The notes under the pieces: generated by a model
Databases searched by the model: none
The model's input: only the letters and a program-made list of their open reading frames with translations
Told to the model about the DNA's origin: nothing
Program-made: the position numbers and the translations under genes
Shown here: positions 1 to 8,079 of the stretch, piece after piece
Layout of the letters: every line of letters begins with the position of its first letter
Position numbering within the stretch: position 1 is the stretch's first letter
Origin: CAJMGO01 sp900557305
GTDB taxonomy: Bacteria; Bacillota_I; Bacilli_A; RF39; UBA660
Direction: 5' to 3'
Assembly: GCA_905212975.1 (NCBI GenBank)
Contig: CAJMGO010000001.1
Span: forward strand, 62,001 to 126,000
DNA length: 64,000 nucleotides

Positions 1-2
1 AA

Positions 3-233
3 GGTGGAAAAAGTTATAATAATTTCGAAACTTTATCAGCTGTTTTTATAGATAGTGATTATGATGGAAAAGATTTCATATTAAAACAAAGTTATTTTTC
101 AGATGAATTATTAAAGTGTAAGGATGAATTACAAATAGTAATTTCTAAAGATAAGGTTGGTAAGAAAATCATGATAATATATATTGATATATATGGAAAT
201 GAATTTAAAGAAATCCATACAGTGGAGGAGTAG
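3..233 (+). CDS. C-terminal end of a probable type III DNA methyltransferase (Mod)
   Basis: An open frame runs from the window edge to a TAG one base before the Res start codon. It encodes 76 residues, including FIDSDYDGKDF and, near the end, KIMIIYIDIYGNE, which resembles the tail of type III adenine methyltransferases. No catalytic motif is inside the window, so the call rests on this tail and on the tight coupling to Res. The Mod subunit recognises and methylates the target site in type III R-M systems. The gene is cut by the window edge; another R-M accessory gene cannot be excluded. Confidence 0.5.
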   Translation, partial: GGKSYNNFETLSAVFIDSDYDGKDFILKQSYFSDELLKCKDELQIVISKDKVGKKIMIIYIDIYGNEFKEIHTVEE

Positions 234-234
234 T

Positions 235-2805
235 ATGCAAGAAATAAAAAGTTATAATAATAATGATTTGGTTTTATCTATTAACGAAACATATGACCAT
301 AACGCTTTAAAATTAGAAGACTGGGAAGATTTTTTAGATATACTTTGTGGTGATCGTGAATACCAAAAAAATGCAATAAAAAAAAGTATTATATACTTAT
401 GTAGTAATAATTATCAAAGTTTAAGGGATTTAGCAATTGAAAATTATAATGAAAATTTAGAATTGCAAAGCAAGTACAATGACTTAAATAAATTTTTGTC
501 AAAAATACAGATGCCTGGAAAATTATCGGCAAATATAGATTTGGCAACAGGAACTGGTAAATCATATGTTATTTATGGAATTGCACAAATTATGTTATCT
601 CTAGGATTTGTAAAAAAAGTTTTAGTATTATGTCCATCTGTAACTATTGAAGATGAATTAAAGAAAAAATTTATAGAATTGAGTAGTAATGAACTATTAA
701 AAAAAGCAATTCCAGTTTATTCAAAATTCAAAAATCCAAGTATTGTTGATGCAAATTCTACTGTAAAAGATGGTGATATATGTATTGAAAATATACATGC
801 AATTTATGATAGAACTAATTCATCAATAGAGGATAGTTTTAAACATTGTGGAGCGGATACACTAGTATTAAATGACGAATCACACCATATATATAATAAT
901 ATTTTGAAATCAGATTCAAAAAAATGGAAGGAATTCCTATTAAATAGCGACTATAATTTTAAATATATATTGGGATTTACAGGAACAGCATATATAGAAA
1001 ATGAGTATTTTAATGATGTTATATACAGGTATTCATTAAAAACTGCAATAGAGGATAGGGTTGTAAAAAATATTGATTATGTATTCAAAGATGAAAGTAT
1101 TAGTACTAATGAGAAATTTCAAAAAATATATCAGAATCACATTGATAACAAGGATAAATATCCTAAAGTTAGACCTTTGACAATAATGGTTACAAAAGAT
1201 ATAGGAAGTGCTGAAAATTTAGAAGAAGACCTAAAGGACTTTTTAATAAAAAAAGAAAATACAACTTTGGATGTAATACAAGATAAAGTTTTAATTGTAA
1301 CATCTAGTGATAAGCATAAAAATAATTTAATTAAGCTTAAAAATGTTGATAGCAAGACTGAATCAAAAGTAGAATGGATTATTTCGGTATCGATGCTAAC
1401 TGAAGGATGGGATGTAAAAAATGTTTTTCAAATAGTTCCTTGGGAAGATAGGGCATTTAATTCTAAATTGTTAATATCTCAAGTACTTGGAAGAGGATTA
1501 AGATTGCCAATTGAATACCAAATTCCACAACCTAAAGTAGTTGTATTTAATCATGATTCTTGGAGTAAAAATATAAAAGGGTTAATAAATGAGATTTTAG
1601 AAATAGAAACTAGAATTGAAAGTAATGTAGTAAAAGAAGGAGAAAGATCAAAATACAATTTTGTAGTATATAATATAGATTATGAAAAGATAGAGATAGA
1701 AAGACCACATCTAAATCCTAAAAAAAGTGTAGATTTTTCAAGACTAGAAAGCGAAGGTATTTCTTTAGAATCACAAGTTTTAGAAGTTGAACATGAGACT
1801 TCCTATTCATCAGTTTTAGGATTTGAGGTTAGAGAAAAAAACTATTTGATAGAATATGGTACATATACTGTGGATGAAATTGTTGATACTATATATGAAA
1901 ATTTTGAAAATAGAGATTGGGAAGGAAAGGTATTACAATTAGGGAAGGAAAAATATACTCAAAATTCATTACCACCTAGATCAAAAGTTGAGAAAATAAT
2001 TTACGATTCAATGAAAAAAAGAGGTATTAAAGGTGATAGATTAATAGCAAAGAATAGAAATAAAATTTTGCAATCTTTTGGGACTATGTTACGTAAGCAA
2101 GGAAAAACGGTTATACAAGAGACTAAACCTAATCAGCTTATTGAAGTAAGTACAATGAATATTTGTCAAGAAAGCATGGGAATAAAAAATTTTAGAAAAG
2201 AAGCTACAATTTTTTATTGCGATGACTATAAAGAACTTTTGAATGATGAATCAATTAAAATTTTAGATGAAATAATTGATGATGAATCTCTCCCAAAAAG
2301 TTCTTCAAAGCATCAAAATAAATTTCAATTTAAAACACCAATGAATATTGTATTAACAAAAGGAACTCCAGAAAGAGCATTTGTAGATCAGCTATGTAAG
2401 ATTGATGTATCAAATAGTATCGAATCTTGGATCAAATCTAGAGATGTTGGATTTTATAGTATAGAATATAGTTGGAGAAAATCTACTCATCAAAAAATCA
2501 ATAATTTTAATCCTGATTTCTTTATAAAAGTAAATAAAGGCAATTATACTTATTATATTGTTGTTGAAATAAAATCTGACGATGACGTGAGTGATGAAAA
2601 TAAAGCTAAATATAAATGCGCTTTGGAGCATTTTGAAACATTAAATTATTTATTGGAGACAAATCAAATCAATGAAAAATACATTTTTCACTTTTTAAGT
2701 CCATCATCATATGCTGAATTTTTTGAATATCTTAAAAATGGGACAATATTGCAAGACCAGTCAATATTTAGATGTGATTTAGAAAATAAATTAGAAGAAG
2801 AGTAA
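235..2805 (+). CDS. type III restriction enzyme, Res subunit (helicase-nuclease)
   Basis: This 856-residue protein has the helicase and nuclease parts of type III Res subunits. A Walker A loop, ATGTGKS, lies near residues 103-110; a DExH-like box, NDESHH, near 213-218; GFTGTAY follows; and the motif VI region with QVLGRGLRLP is near 415. The C-terminus has a PD-ExK-like nuclease pattern, FNPDFF near 758 and VVEIKS near 776. Res works with Mod to translocate on and cut unmethylated foreign DNA. I chose the ATG at 235 because GTGGAGGAG lies just upstream and the preceding gene ends at 233; a longer frame from 184 would overlap that gene. No internal break is seen, so the nuclease is probably intact. 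Confidence 0.88.
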   Translation: MQEIKSYNNNDLVLSINETYDHNALKLEDWEDFLDILCGDREYQKNAIKKSIIYLCSNNYQSLRDLAIENYNENLELQSKYNDLNKFLSKIQMPGKLSANIDLATGTGKSYVIYGIAQIMLSLGFVKKVLVLCPSVTIEDELKKKFIELSSNELLKKAIPVYSKFKNPSIVDANSTVKDGDICIENIHAIYDRTNSSIEDSFKHCGADTLVLNDESHHIYNNILKSDSKKWKEFLLNSDYNFKYILGFTGTAYIENEYFNDVIYRYSLKTAIEDRVVKNIDYVFKDESISTNEKFQKIYQNHIDNKDKYPKVRPLTIMVTKDIGSAENLEEDLKDFLIKKENTTLDVIQDKVLIVTSSDKHKNNLIKLKNVDSKTESKVEWIISVSMLTEGWDVKNVFQIVPWEDRAFNSKLLISQVLGRGLRLPIEYQIPQPKVVVFNHDSWSKNIKGLINEILEIETRIESNVVKEGERSKYNFVVYNIDYEKIEIERPHLNPKKSVDFSRLESEGISLESQVLEVEHETSYSSVLGFEVREKNYLIEYGTYTVDEIVDTIYENFENRDWEGKVLQLGKEKYTQNSLPPRSKVEKIIYDSMKKRGIKGDRLIAKNRNKILQSFGTMLRKQGKTVIQETKPNQLIEVSTMNICQESMGIKNFRKEATIFYCDDYKELLNDESIKILDEIIDDESLPKSSSKHQNKFQFKTPMNIVLTKGTPERAFVDQLCKIDVSNSIESWIKSRDVGFYSIEYSWRKSTHQKINNFNPDFFIKVNKGNYTYYIVVEIKSDDDVSDENKAKYKCALEHFETLNYLLETNQINEKYIFHFLSPSSYAEFFEYLKNGTILQDQSIFRCDLENKLEEE

Positions 2806-2808
2806 AAA

Positions 2809-2837
2809 TTGAATTTTTTGTAAAAATTTGCTATAAT
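2809..2837 (+). promoter_or_regulatory. sigma-A-type promoter
   Basis: TTGAAT at 2809-2814 and TATAAT at 2832-2837 are separated by 17 bases. It lies directly behind the Res stop and would drive the small ORF at 2892 and the helix-turn-helix gene. Confidence 0.65.
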
Positions 2838-2891
2838 TAAATTAGGGTACGATGAATGTACTCAAAAAGTCGACTTTACTAAAGGAAGTTT

Positions 2892-3017
2892 ATGCAATGT
2901 TCTTATAAAGAACTTAACAAGAATGAAGTGCCAAAATTAAAGGGAAGTACTAGTGTATTTCTAGAATTGCTGTACTATTCTTTGTTCAGTTCTTTTTCTT
3001 ATGCTCTAAAAGACTGA
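2892..3017 (+). CDS. small ORF, 41 residues, unknown
   Basis: An ATG preceded by AAGGAAG opens a 41-residue frame ending in TGA. It starts MQCSYKELNKNEVPKLKG and continues with a hydrophobic stretch rich in Leu, Tyr, Phe and Ser. A good promoter and ribosome site precede it. I do not recognise the product; it may be a small peptide of the mobile element or a leader. Conservation in other serine-recombinase elements would decide whether it is real. Confidence 0.4.
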   Translation: MQCSYKELNKNEVPKLKGSTSVFLELLYYSLFSSFSYALKD

Positions 3018-3050
3018 CAAATAATAGACTATTGAGGTAATCTTATATCA

Positions 3051-3581
3051 ATGAATATGGAAAGAGATATTGAACCTTTTATTAAATTAGTTTTTCCAAC
3101 AAGTTTATTGGGAGATAAGAATTTAACACCACTTGAAAGATTACTATTAATTTACATTTTGTCACTTTGCAAGAAAAAAGGATATTGTTGGGCTAAAAAT
3201 AGATACCTTAGTGAGAAATTTGGAGTTAGTAAACAGACAATATCAAAGAGTATAAGTAGTTTATCTAAATATGATTATATTGTTGTAAAGCACAGTAATA
3301 AAGAAAAAAATGATGACAAGAGAAAAATCATAATATCAGAGGTATTCAAAAAAAGAATATCAGATATACAAGAAAATCTTAATACCAGTATTCAAGAAAA
3401 CTTTAAACAATATAATAAAAATAATAATATAAGAAAAAATATAGGTCCTGCTATAGAATATGATGATGAAGGTAATATCATATCTTGGAATGGTAAATCT
3501 ACAGTATCTGAACCTATGAGTGAAGAAGAAATTAAAGAATTAGAAGCATTAATAAATGAAATAACAAAAGGAGATGAATAA
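3051..3581 (+). CDS. helix-turn-helix protein, replication-initiator or DnaD-like N-domain
   Basis: This 176-residue protein has a winged-helix segment near residues 25-85, with the pattern NRYLSEKFGVSKQTISKSIS typical of helix-turn-helix domains in plasmid and phage replication or regulatory proteins. The rest is charged and low in complexity, with an acidic C-terminus. It sits between the R-M genes and the recombinase, so a role in control or replication of the mobile element is likely. An alternative start lies at 3057; the TTGAGGTAA site at about 3031 fits either. The specific function is unknown. Confidence 0.65.
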   Translation: MNMERDIEPFIKLVFPTSLLGDKNLTPLERLLLIYILSLCKKKGYCWAKNRYLSEKFGVSKQTISKSISSLSKYDYIVVKHSNKEKNDDKRKIIISEVFKKRISDIQENLNTSIQENFKQYNKNNNIRKNIGPAIEYDDEGNIISWNGKSTVSEPMSEEEIKELEALINEITKGDE

Positions 3582-3622
3582 TTTATTGTTTAACAAAGTC
3601 ATACACTATAAAGAGGTGACTT

Positions 3623-3715
3623 ATGTTTAATATAATAGAAACATTTAAAAAAGATTCTCCTGATTTAATCTTGTTGATAACTAATTATATAAAAAGAGTG
3701 ATGGATAATGAGTAG
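3623..3715 (+). CDS. small ORF, 30 residues, next to the recombinase
   Basis: An ATG seven bases behind AGAGGTGA opens a 30-residue frame starting MFNIIETFKKDSPDLILLI and ending in TAG. Very short ORFs in this position are common upstream of large serine recombinases in Firmicutes elements, but I cannot name a family. The strong ribosome site is the main support. Confidence 0.4.
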   Translation: MFNIIETFKKDSPDLILLITNYIKRVMDNE

Positions 3716-3791
3716 AACAATGGTGTTATATTGTTCTTTATGGTACAATATAATTGGCTTTAATTTGTTATACAAGAAGAAAGGAGTATAA

Positions 3792-5381
3792 ATGTATAAC
3801 AATACAGTAAAAGCACCAGAGTTTTACAAAGCAGGAATATATATAAGATTATCTGAAGCCGATCAAGGAAAATCTTACGAAGCAGAAAGTGAGAGTGTCC
3901 TTAATCAAAGAAATATACTAATGAAATTTGTAAAAGATAATGGTTTTATCTTTGTAGGAGAATATGTTGATGATGGTTATTCTGGTACTGATTTTGATAG
4001 GCCGGGATTTAATCTAATGATGGAAGATTTGAAAAAAGGACTCATAAATCTTGTAATAGTTAAAGATTTGTCAAGATTAGGAAGAGATCATATACTAACA
4101 GGTTATTATGTAGAAAATTATTTTCCTGAAAATGGTATAAGGTTTATATCTATACAAGAAAGTTATGATAACTTTAGATTAAAATCAAGTAATGATTCTG
4201 TAATGTTTATATTTGCATGTAATGATTTTTATAGTAAACAAAATTCAGTTAAAATTAGAAATGTATTGGAGTATAAAAAAAGAAAAGGAAAATTTATTGG
4301 TAGTGCTCCAAGTTATGGATATATGAGAGATCCTAATGATAAAGGACACTTACTACCAGATCCTGAATATGCACCTGTGGTTAAGAAAATATTTGAAATG
4401 GCTAATGATGGAGTTGGTTTATCAGAAATAACTACTTATTTAAATGATAGTAAAATTAAAACACCAAGTAGTCTCAAAAGAAAAAATCCTCGCGCAAGGA
4501 GTAAATATAATTCTATTTGGACAATATCTTCTGTTAAAAAGATACTTAAAAATCAAATGTATGTTGGTGATATGGTTCAAAATATTCAGTATAAAAGAGG
4601 GTATAAAACTAAAAAGAAATTGGCCGTTCCAAAAGAAAATTGGATTATAGTTAAAAATACTCATGAACCTCTTGTAGATAGAATGATTTTTGAAAAAATA
4701 CAAGGAAATGTTAAAAGAACCAATATTACTAATATAACTAAAAGAGAAAAAAGATTATTTGAAAATCTATTATATTGTAAGGAATGCGGCAATACACTAA
4801 CTATTACTTATAGAAAGAATCATGATTATTGGACAATTAATTGTAATAAGTATTCAAGAGATCCAAGAAGACATTTATGTTATACACATTTTATGCCTTA
4901 TGATAAATTAGAAGAAGCATTACTAGAAGTTATTAAAAACACATGTAAAAAGTATTTGGAAGCAATTAATGTACCAAATCTTGCACTTGAATTAAAAGAT
5001 AGAAAGAAAAATAATCTTAAAATAGAAGCAAGAATATTTGATTTAGAAAAAAAAGAAAAAGATCTTCTTAATAAATTAGATATGCTATATGAAGATAAGT
5101 TTAGAGGATTAGTATCAGATGAGATGTATAAAAGAATAGCTAATGAAACTGAAGTATTGTTAACTAAATCAAGGACTGAAATAAAGAAGTTAAAGGCAGA
5201 TGAAAAGGATATGCAAAATAAGACAGATGATGTAAAAAAATATGAAGATAAAATAGAAGCATTAATTGACTTAGAAAATCCAACTAGGGAATTAATGCAA
5301 GCTATCATTGATAAAATAGTAATAGATAAAGATAAAAATATTGAAATAATTTACAAATTTAGTATATTAAATAATATTTAA
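3792..5381 (+). CDS. large serine recombinase (site-specific integrase/excisionase)
   Basis: This 529-residue protein has the three parts of large serine recombinases. The N-terminal resolvase-type domain has the catalytic serine in YIRLSEAD near residue 20, the DDGYSGTDFDRPGF motif, and VKDLSRLGRDH. The recombinase domain follows, then a zinc ribbon (CKECGN and a later C..C pair near residues 330-365) and a long coiled coil. It would cut and rejoin attP/attB sites to integrate and excise the element. AAGAAAGGAG precedes the ATG. It looks intact, so the element may still be able to move. The target is inferred to be the amidase gene that the element interrupts. Confidence 0.92.
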   Translation: MYNNTVKAPEFYKAGIYIRLSEADQGKSYEAESESVLNQRNILMKFVKDNGFIFVGEYVDDGYSGTDFDRPGFNLMMEDLKKGLINLVIVKDLSRLGRDHILTGYYVENYFPENGIRFISIQESYDNFRLKSSNDSVMFIFACNDFYSKQNSVKIRNVLEYKKRKGKFIGSAPSYGYMRDPNDKGHLLPDPEYAPVVKKIFEMANDGVGLSEITTYLNDSKIKTPSSLKRKNPRARSKYNSIWTISSVKKILKNQMYVGDMVQNIQYKRGYKTKKKLAVPKENWIIVKNTHEPLVDRMIFEKIQGNVKRTNITNITKREKRLFENLLYCKECGNTLTITYRKNHDYWTINCNKYSRDPRRHLCYTHFMPYDKLEEALLEVIKNTCKKYLEAINVPNLALELKDRKKNNLKIEARIFDLEKKEKDLLNKLDMLYEDKFRGLVSDEMYKRIANETEVLLTKSRTEIKKLKADEKDMQNKTDDVKKYEDKIEALIDLENPTRELMQAIIDKIVIDKDKNIEIIYKFSILNNI

Positions 5382-5383
5382 AA

Positions 5384-5407
5384 ACTTTGTTCCTATTGGA
5401 ACAAAGT
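5384..5407. repeat. perfect 10-bp inverted repeat behind the recombinase
   Basis: ACTTTGTTCC and GGAACAAAGT are separated by TATT. No T run follows on the plus strand; on the minus strand a short T run follows. It may be a weak terminator or a protein-binding palindrome of the element. Confidence 0.5.
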
Positions 5408-5447
5408 AAACATAGAAATAGATAAACTACTTATAGTGGGGGATAAA

Positions 5448-6299
5448 ATGGAAGAAAAAGATTTGATACTTGTTGAACAATTAGTAAAGACTAATTTTGT
5501 AAAACCAATGAGAAGATATATAAAGAAATATCTGAAGAATTTATCGGTTACAGAAGATGTTAGTATTGAAACAATTAATCTATTACAACAAGCTAATAAT
5601 ACAATTAATAATGTTTATAAACTTTTAAGAAAAAAAGACTTAGTGGATTCTGCAACATTGATGCGTTCGTGTATGGAAAAAATAATGATGGCAATGATGA
5701 TATTTTTTGACCCAACAGAGACATTTGAAGAATTTAAAAATTTAGAAAAATGTGGTAAAAGCAAAAATACTCGTCCTACAGCAATATTAAATAATTTTAA
5801 ATCTAAATTAAAAGAAATTAATCCAGTTTTATTTGAAGAATTTGAGGATGATGAATTACAATCATTATTAGAAGAAACTTATGAAAAGTTATGTTTGTAT
5901 ACACATAGTTCAATTGTAGTTAGTATGATGATAGAAGTTAATAAAAATAATGATGAAGATTTATTTGCTTTATATTTTTATCTAATTGCTTATTTTTTAG
6001 AAATATTAATATATTCATCTTTAATATATTTAACTAATGATAATAAAGACCATATAGATGCTTTTTGTATATTCATGGGATTTACACTATTATGTTCTAG
6101 GGTAGATAAAAATAAGTTAACAGAAGATTATACTAATAAATATAAAGATTACCTTCATTGGGAAATTAATGAACACTTTACAGATAAATATAAAAATGAA
6201 GTAGAAAAACTGAAAAATGATTGGTCGAATTTACAACAAGAGATAAATGAAAATAAAGAAGTAGTTGGAAATTATATAATGAATTTATCAAAAAAATAG
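5448..6299 (+). CDS. hypothetical cargo protein, possibly DUF5677-like
   Basis: This 283-residue, mostly helical protein lies between the recombinase and the element boundary. It contains LVDSATLMRSCMEKIMMAMM, a pattern like the conserved R..E helix of DUF5677-type proteins, and a hydrophobic helix near residues 165-195. There is no signal peptide. I chose the ATG at 5448 because GTGGGGG lies about eight bases upstream; a GTG at 5436 overlaps that site. Its position as terminal cargo of a mobile element suggests an accessory or defence role, but nothing in the sequence proves this. Confidence 0.55.
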   Translation: MEEKDLILVEQLVKTNFVKPMRRYIKKYLKNLSVTEDVSIETINLLQQANNTINNVYKLLRKKDLVDSATLMRSCMEKIMMAMMIFFDPTETFEEFKNLEKCGKSKNTRPTAILNNFKSKLKEINPVLFEEFEDDELQSLLEETYEKLCLYTHSSIVVSMMIEVNKNNDEDLFALYFYLIAYFLEILIYSSLIYLTNDNKDHIDAFCIFMGFTLLCSRVDKNKLTEDYTNKYKDYLHWEINEHFTDKYKNEVEKLKNDWSNLQQEINENKEVVGNYIMNLSKK

Positions 6300-6317
6300 C
6301 AAAACGTTACACTTTGA

Positions 6318-7271
6318 TTATTGCCTGGTGCCGATGGTGCAGAAGTAATATATGCCCTTAGAAATAAATCGACATTATCAGATTTAATATTAGATAATTT
6401 TGAAAGTAAAGGTCAAAATACAAGAAAAGCTTATCAAAGACGTTTACCAAGTAATACATCAAAAGATTATTACTTCATACATAGAAATACAGGTAATACA
6501 GAACCTATAATTGTAGAATATGGATTTTTAGATAGTAATGGTGATGATGTTAATCAATTAAAAAATAATTGGCAGGATTTAGCAGATGCTGTAATAGATG
6601 CTTTACTTACATATACAGGTAAAAGTACAGAAGGTTATTATATTGTAAAAAAAGGAGATACTTTATATAGCATAGCGCGTGATAATAATCTAAGTGTATC
6701 AGAATTAAAAAAATTAAATAACTTAACTTCAAATACATTAAATGTTGGTCAGCGATTAAAAATTAAAAGTGATGCAACTATATTTCCTATAGAGCCAACA
6801 CAACCATCTGATACATCGAATATTTATACTGTAAAAAGTGGAGATAGCTTGTACAGTATAGCAAGAAAATATAATGTTACGGTAAATGATCTTATAAATT
6901 ATAATAATTTAAAAAGTAATGTTTTATCTATTGGTCAAAAAATAAGAATACCTTCATCTACGACAAATGTGGGTGAAACTTCATCGAATATTTATACTGT
7001 AAAAAGCGGAGATAGCTTGTACAGTATAGCAAGAAAATATAATGTTACGGTAAATGATTTGATGAAATACAATAATTTGACATCTAACTTATTAAACATA
7101 GGTCAACAAATAAGAATACCGACATCTGGTACATCAAATACATATACTGTAAAGAGCGGAGACAGCTTGTATAGTATAGCAAAAAAATATAATACTACTG
7201 TAGATAGATTAAAATCGAAGAATAATCTGACATCAAATCTTTTAAGTATAGGGCAAGTATTAAATGTATAA
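6318..7271 (+). pseudogene. C-terminal half of N-acetylmuramoyl-L-alanine amidase with LysM repeats, cut by the element
   Basis: The frame opens inside an Amidase_3 domain at PGADGAEVIYALRN, which normally follows the conserved IHxNA motif. The catalytic N-terminal part with the zinc ligands is missing, and a TGA stands at 6315-6317. The rest of the domain is well kept, including KDYYFIHRNTGNTEPIIVEYG with the late catalytic Glu. Four LysM domains follow (near residues 110-155, 170-215, 225-270 and 272-316), binding peptidoglycan glycan chains. As it stands it cannot be an active enzyme. Precise excision of the element could restore the gene. A TTG at 6321 could start a LysM-only product, but no ribosome site is seen. 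Confidence 0.75.
6814..7058 (+). repeat. 77-bp near-identical direct repeats in the LysM region
   Basis: Positions 6814-6890 and 6982-7058 differ at one base only. They encode the start of LysM domains 2 and 3. Such identity at DNA level, well above that of the other LysM units, points to a recent duplication or gene conversion. Confidence 0.85.
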
Positions 7272-7300
7272 AAAAAGAGATTTTTTAAAAATCTTTTTTT
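7271..7300. terminator. shared bidirectional terminator
   Basis: An imperfect A-rich/T-rich hairpin lies between the convergent amidase remnant and the SleB-like gene, with T runs on both strands. Confidence 0.6.
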
Positions 7301-7727
7301 AATGTATTTCTACACATACTCCAGGATCTGGTTTATAAAAGCAGTGACTTTTATATCTTCCTGATAAATCTTGTTCCCACCATGTTGCTTTACAATTATC
7401 TTTTCCTTGTGGAGCATAAAACCATAATGCATTTGTTGCAGGGTGGTAGTATTCACCTCTTAAAATTCTATCAGCTAAATTTAATTCATTTGTTGTAGGA
7501 TTACCATTGAATAATGAACTATTTGTACCAGAAAATCCTCCTGGATTTTGATATACAACATCTGTTATTGATCTTATATTTTTAAATGTTAAACAATTAG
7601 CAAGAGCTCTATTTAATATTACATTTCCAACCATTAACATACCAAGATTACCTTCTCCTAATGCTTCAGCTCTCATTAATCTTGCAAGTAATTCTCTTTC
7701 CTTTGAAGAATATTGAATTATAGCCAT
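7299..7727 (-). CDS. SleB/CwlJ-type cell wall hydrolase
   Basis: This 142-residue protein matches the Hydrolase_2 domain of SleB/CwlJ enzymes over its full length. The catalytic region ARLMRAEALGEGNLGMLMVG is near residues 14-33 and is followed by NVILNRA. The usual GQFS-like part is represented by NPGGFSGTN, and ALWFYAP follows. Family members cleave spore-cortex peptidoglycan during germination. There is no signal peptide, as in CwlJ. Upstream on this strand GGTGATTAT precedes the ATG. Its neighbour is a LysM amidase remnant, so two wall hydrolases were once convergent here. A role in germination is likely but not proven. Confidence 0.8.
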   Translation of the reverse strand: MAIIQYSSKERELLARLMRAEALGEGNLGMLMVGNVILNRALANCLTFKNIRSITDVVYQNPGGFSGTNSSLFNGNPTTNELNLADRILRGEYYHPATNALWFYAPQGKDNCKATWWEQDLSGRYKSHCFYKPDPGVCVEIH

Positions 7728-7766
7728 ATAATCACCATTATAATTATATGCTTATAAAAATATTTG

Positions 7767-7795
7767 TTGAAAAAATATTATTTATATGTTATACT
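7767..7795 (+). promoter_or_regulatory. promoter of tRNA-Trp
   Basis: TTGAAA at 7767 and TATACT at 7790 are 17 bases apart and lie 23 bases before the tRNA. Confidence 0.7.
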
Positions 7796-7817
7796 TAATT
7801 TGTTCAAGCATTCCGAT

Positions 7818-7891
7818 AGGGGTGTGGTGTAATGGTAACATAGAAGTCTCCAAAACTTTTGCTGGGAGTTCGATTCTCTCCACCCCTGCCA
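7818..7891 (+). tRNA. tRNA-Trp (CCA)
   Basis: The 74-base cloverleaf has acceptor AGGGGUG paired with CACCCCU, discriminator G73 and an encoded CCA end. The anticodon loop CUCCAAA gives CCA. It reads UGG only, in agreement with UGA stops in this window. Confidence 0.95.
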
Positions 7892-7932
7892 ATTTGATTT
7901 GAACGATACGGTGTTATCGTTAATAATAAATT

Positions 7933-7960
7933 ATTAACTAGAAATAGTTAATTTTTTTTG
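7933..7960 (+). terminator. terminator behind tRNA-Trp
   Basis: Stem TTAACTA/TAGTTAA with a GAAA loop is followed by eight T. A second small stem, AACGATA/TATCGTT, lies just before it at about 7902-7921. Confidence 0.8.
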
Positions 7961-8079
7961 TTAATTAGGATTAATTTTTGAATTTATTTACATATAAAAT
8001 TCATAAGTACGAGCTATTTGCCTCATTTTTTTATATTATATATTTCCTTATTTTTGTTAATAATAATATTGGTGATAAT

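Larger units (their letters stand above)
1..6317. mobile_element. right part of a serine-recombinase mobile element carrying a type III R-M system
   Basis: The block holds a probable Mod C-terminus, Res, a helix-turn-helix protein, two tiny ORFs, a large serine recombinase and a cargo gene. Its right boundary is inferred from the amidase remnant that begins at about 6318: that reading frame opens in mid-domain directly behind a TGA at 6315-6317. The left end lies outside the window, so the N-terminal half of the amidase gene and attL should be upstream. That R-M and recombinase belong to one element is inference from adjacency. Confidence 0.6.

Noticed and set aside
3708..3791. 27-residue frame MSRTMVLYCSLW.. 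overlapping the small ORF at 3623
   Set aside because: No ribosome site of its own, and its end overlaps the ribosome site of the recombinase.
4444..4650. 68-residue plus-strand frame inside the recombinase
   Set aside because: It lies wholly in another frame of a well-supported gene and has no ribosome site.
4898..5308. 136-residue minus-strand frame opposite the recombinase coiled coil
   Set aside because: Ser/Leu/Phe-rich composition is what antisense of a Lys/Glu-rich coiled coil gives; no start signals.
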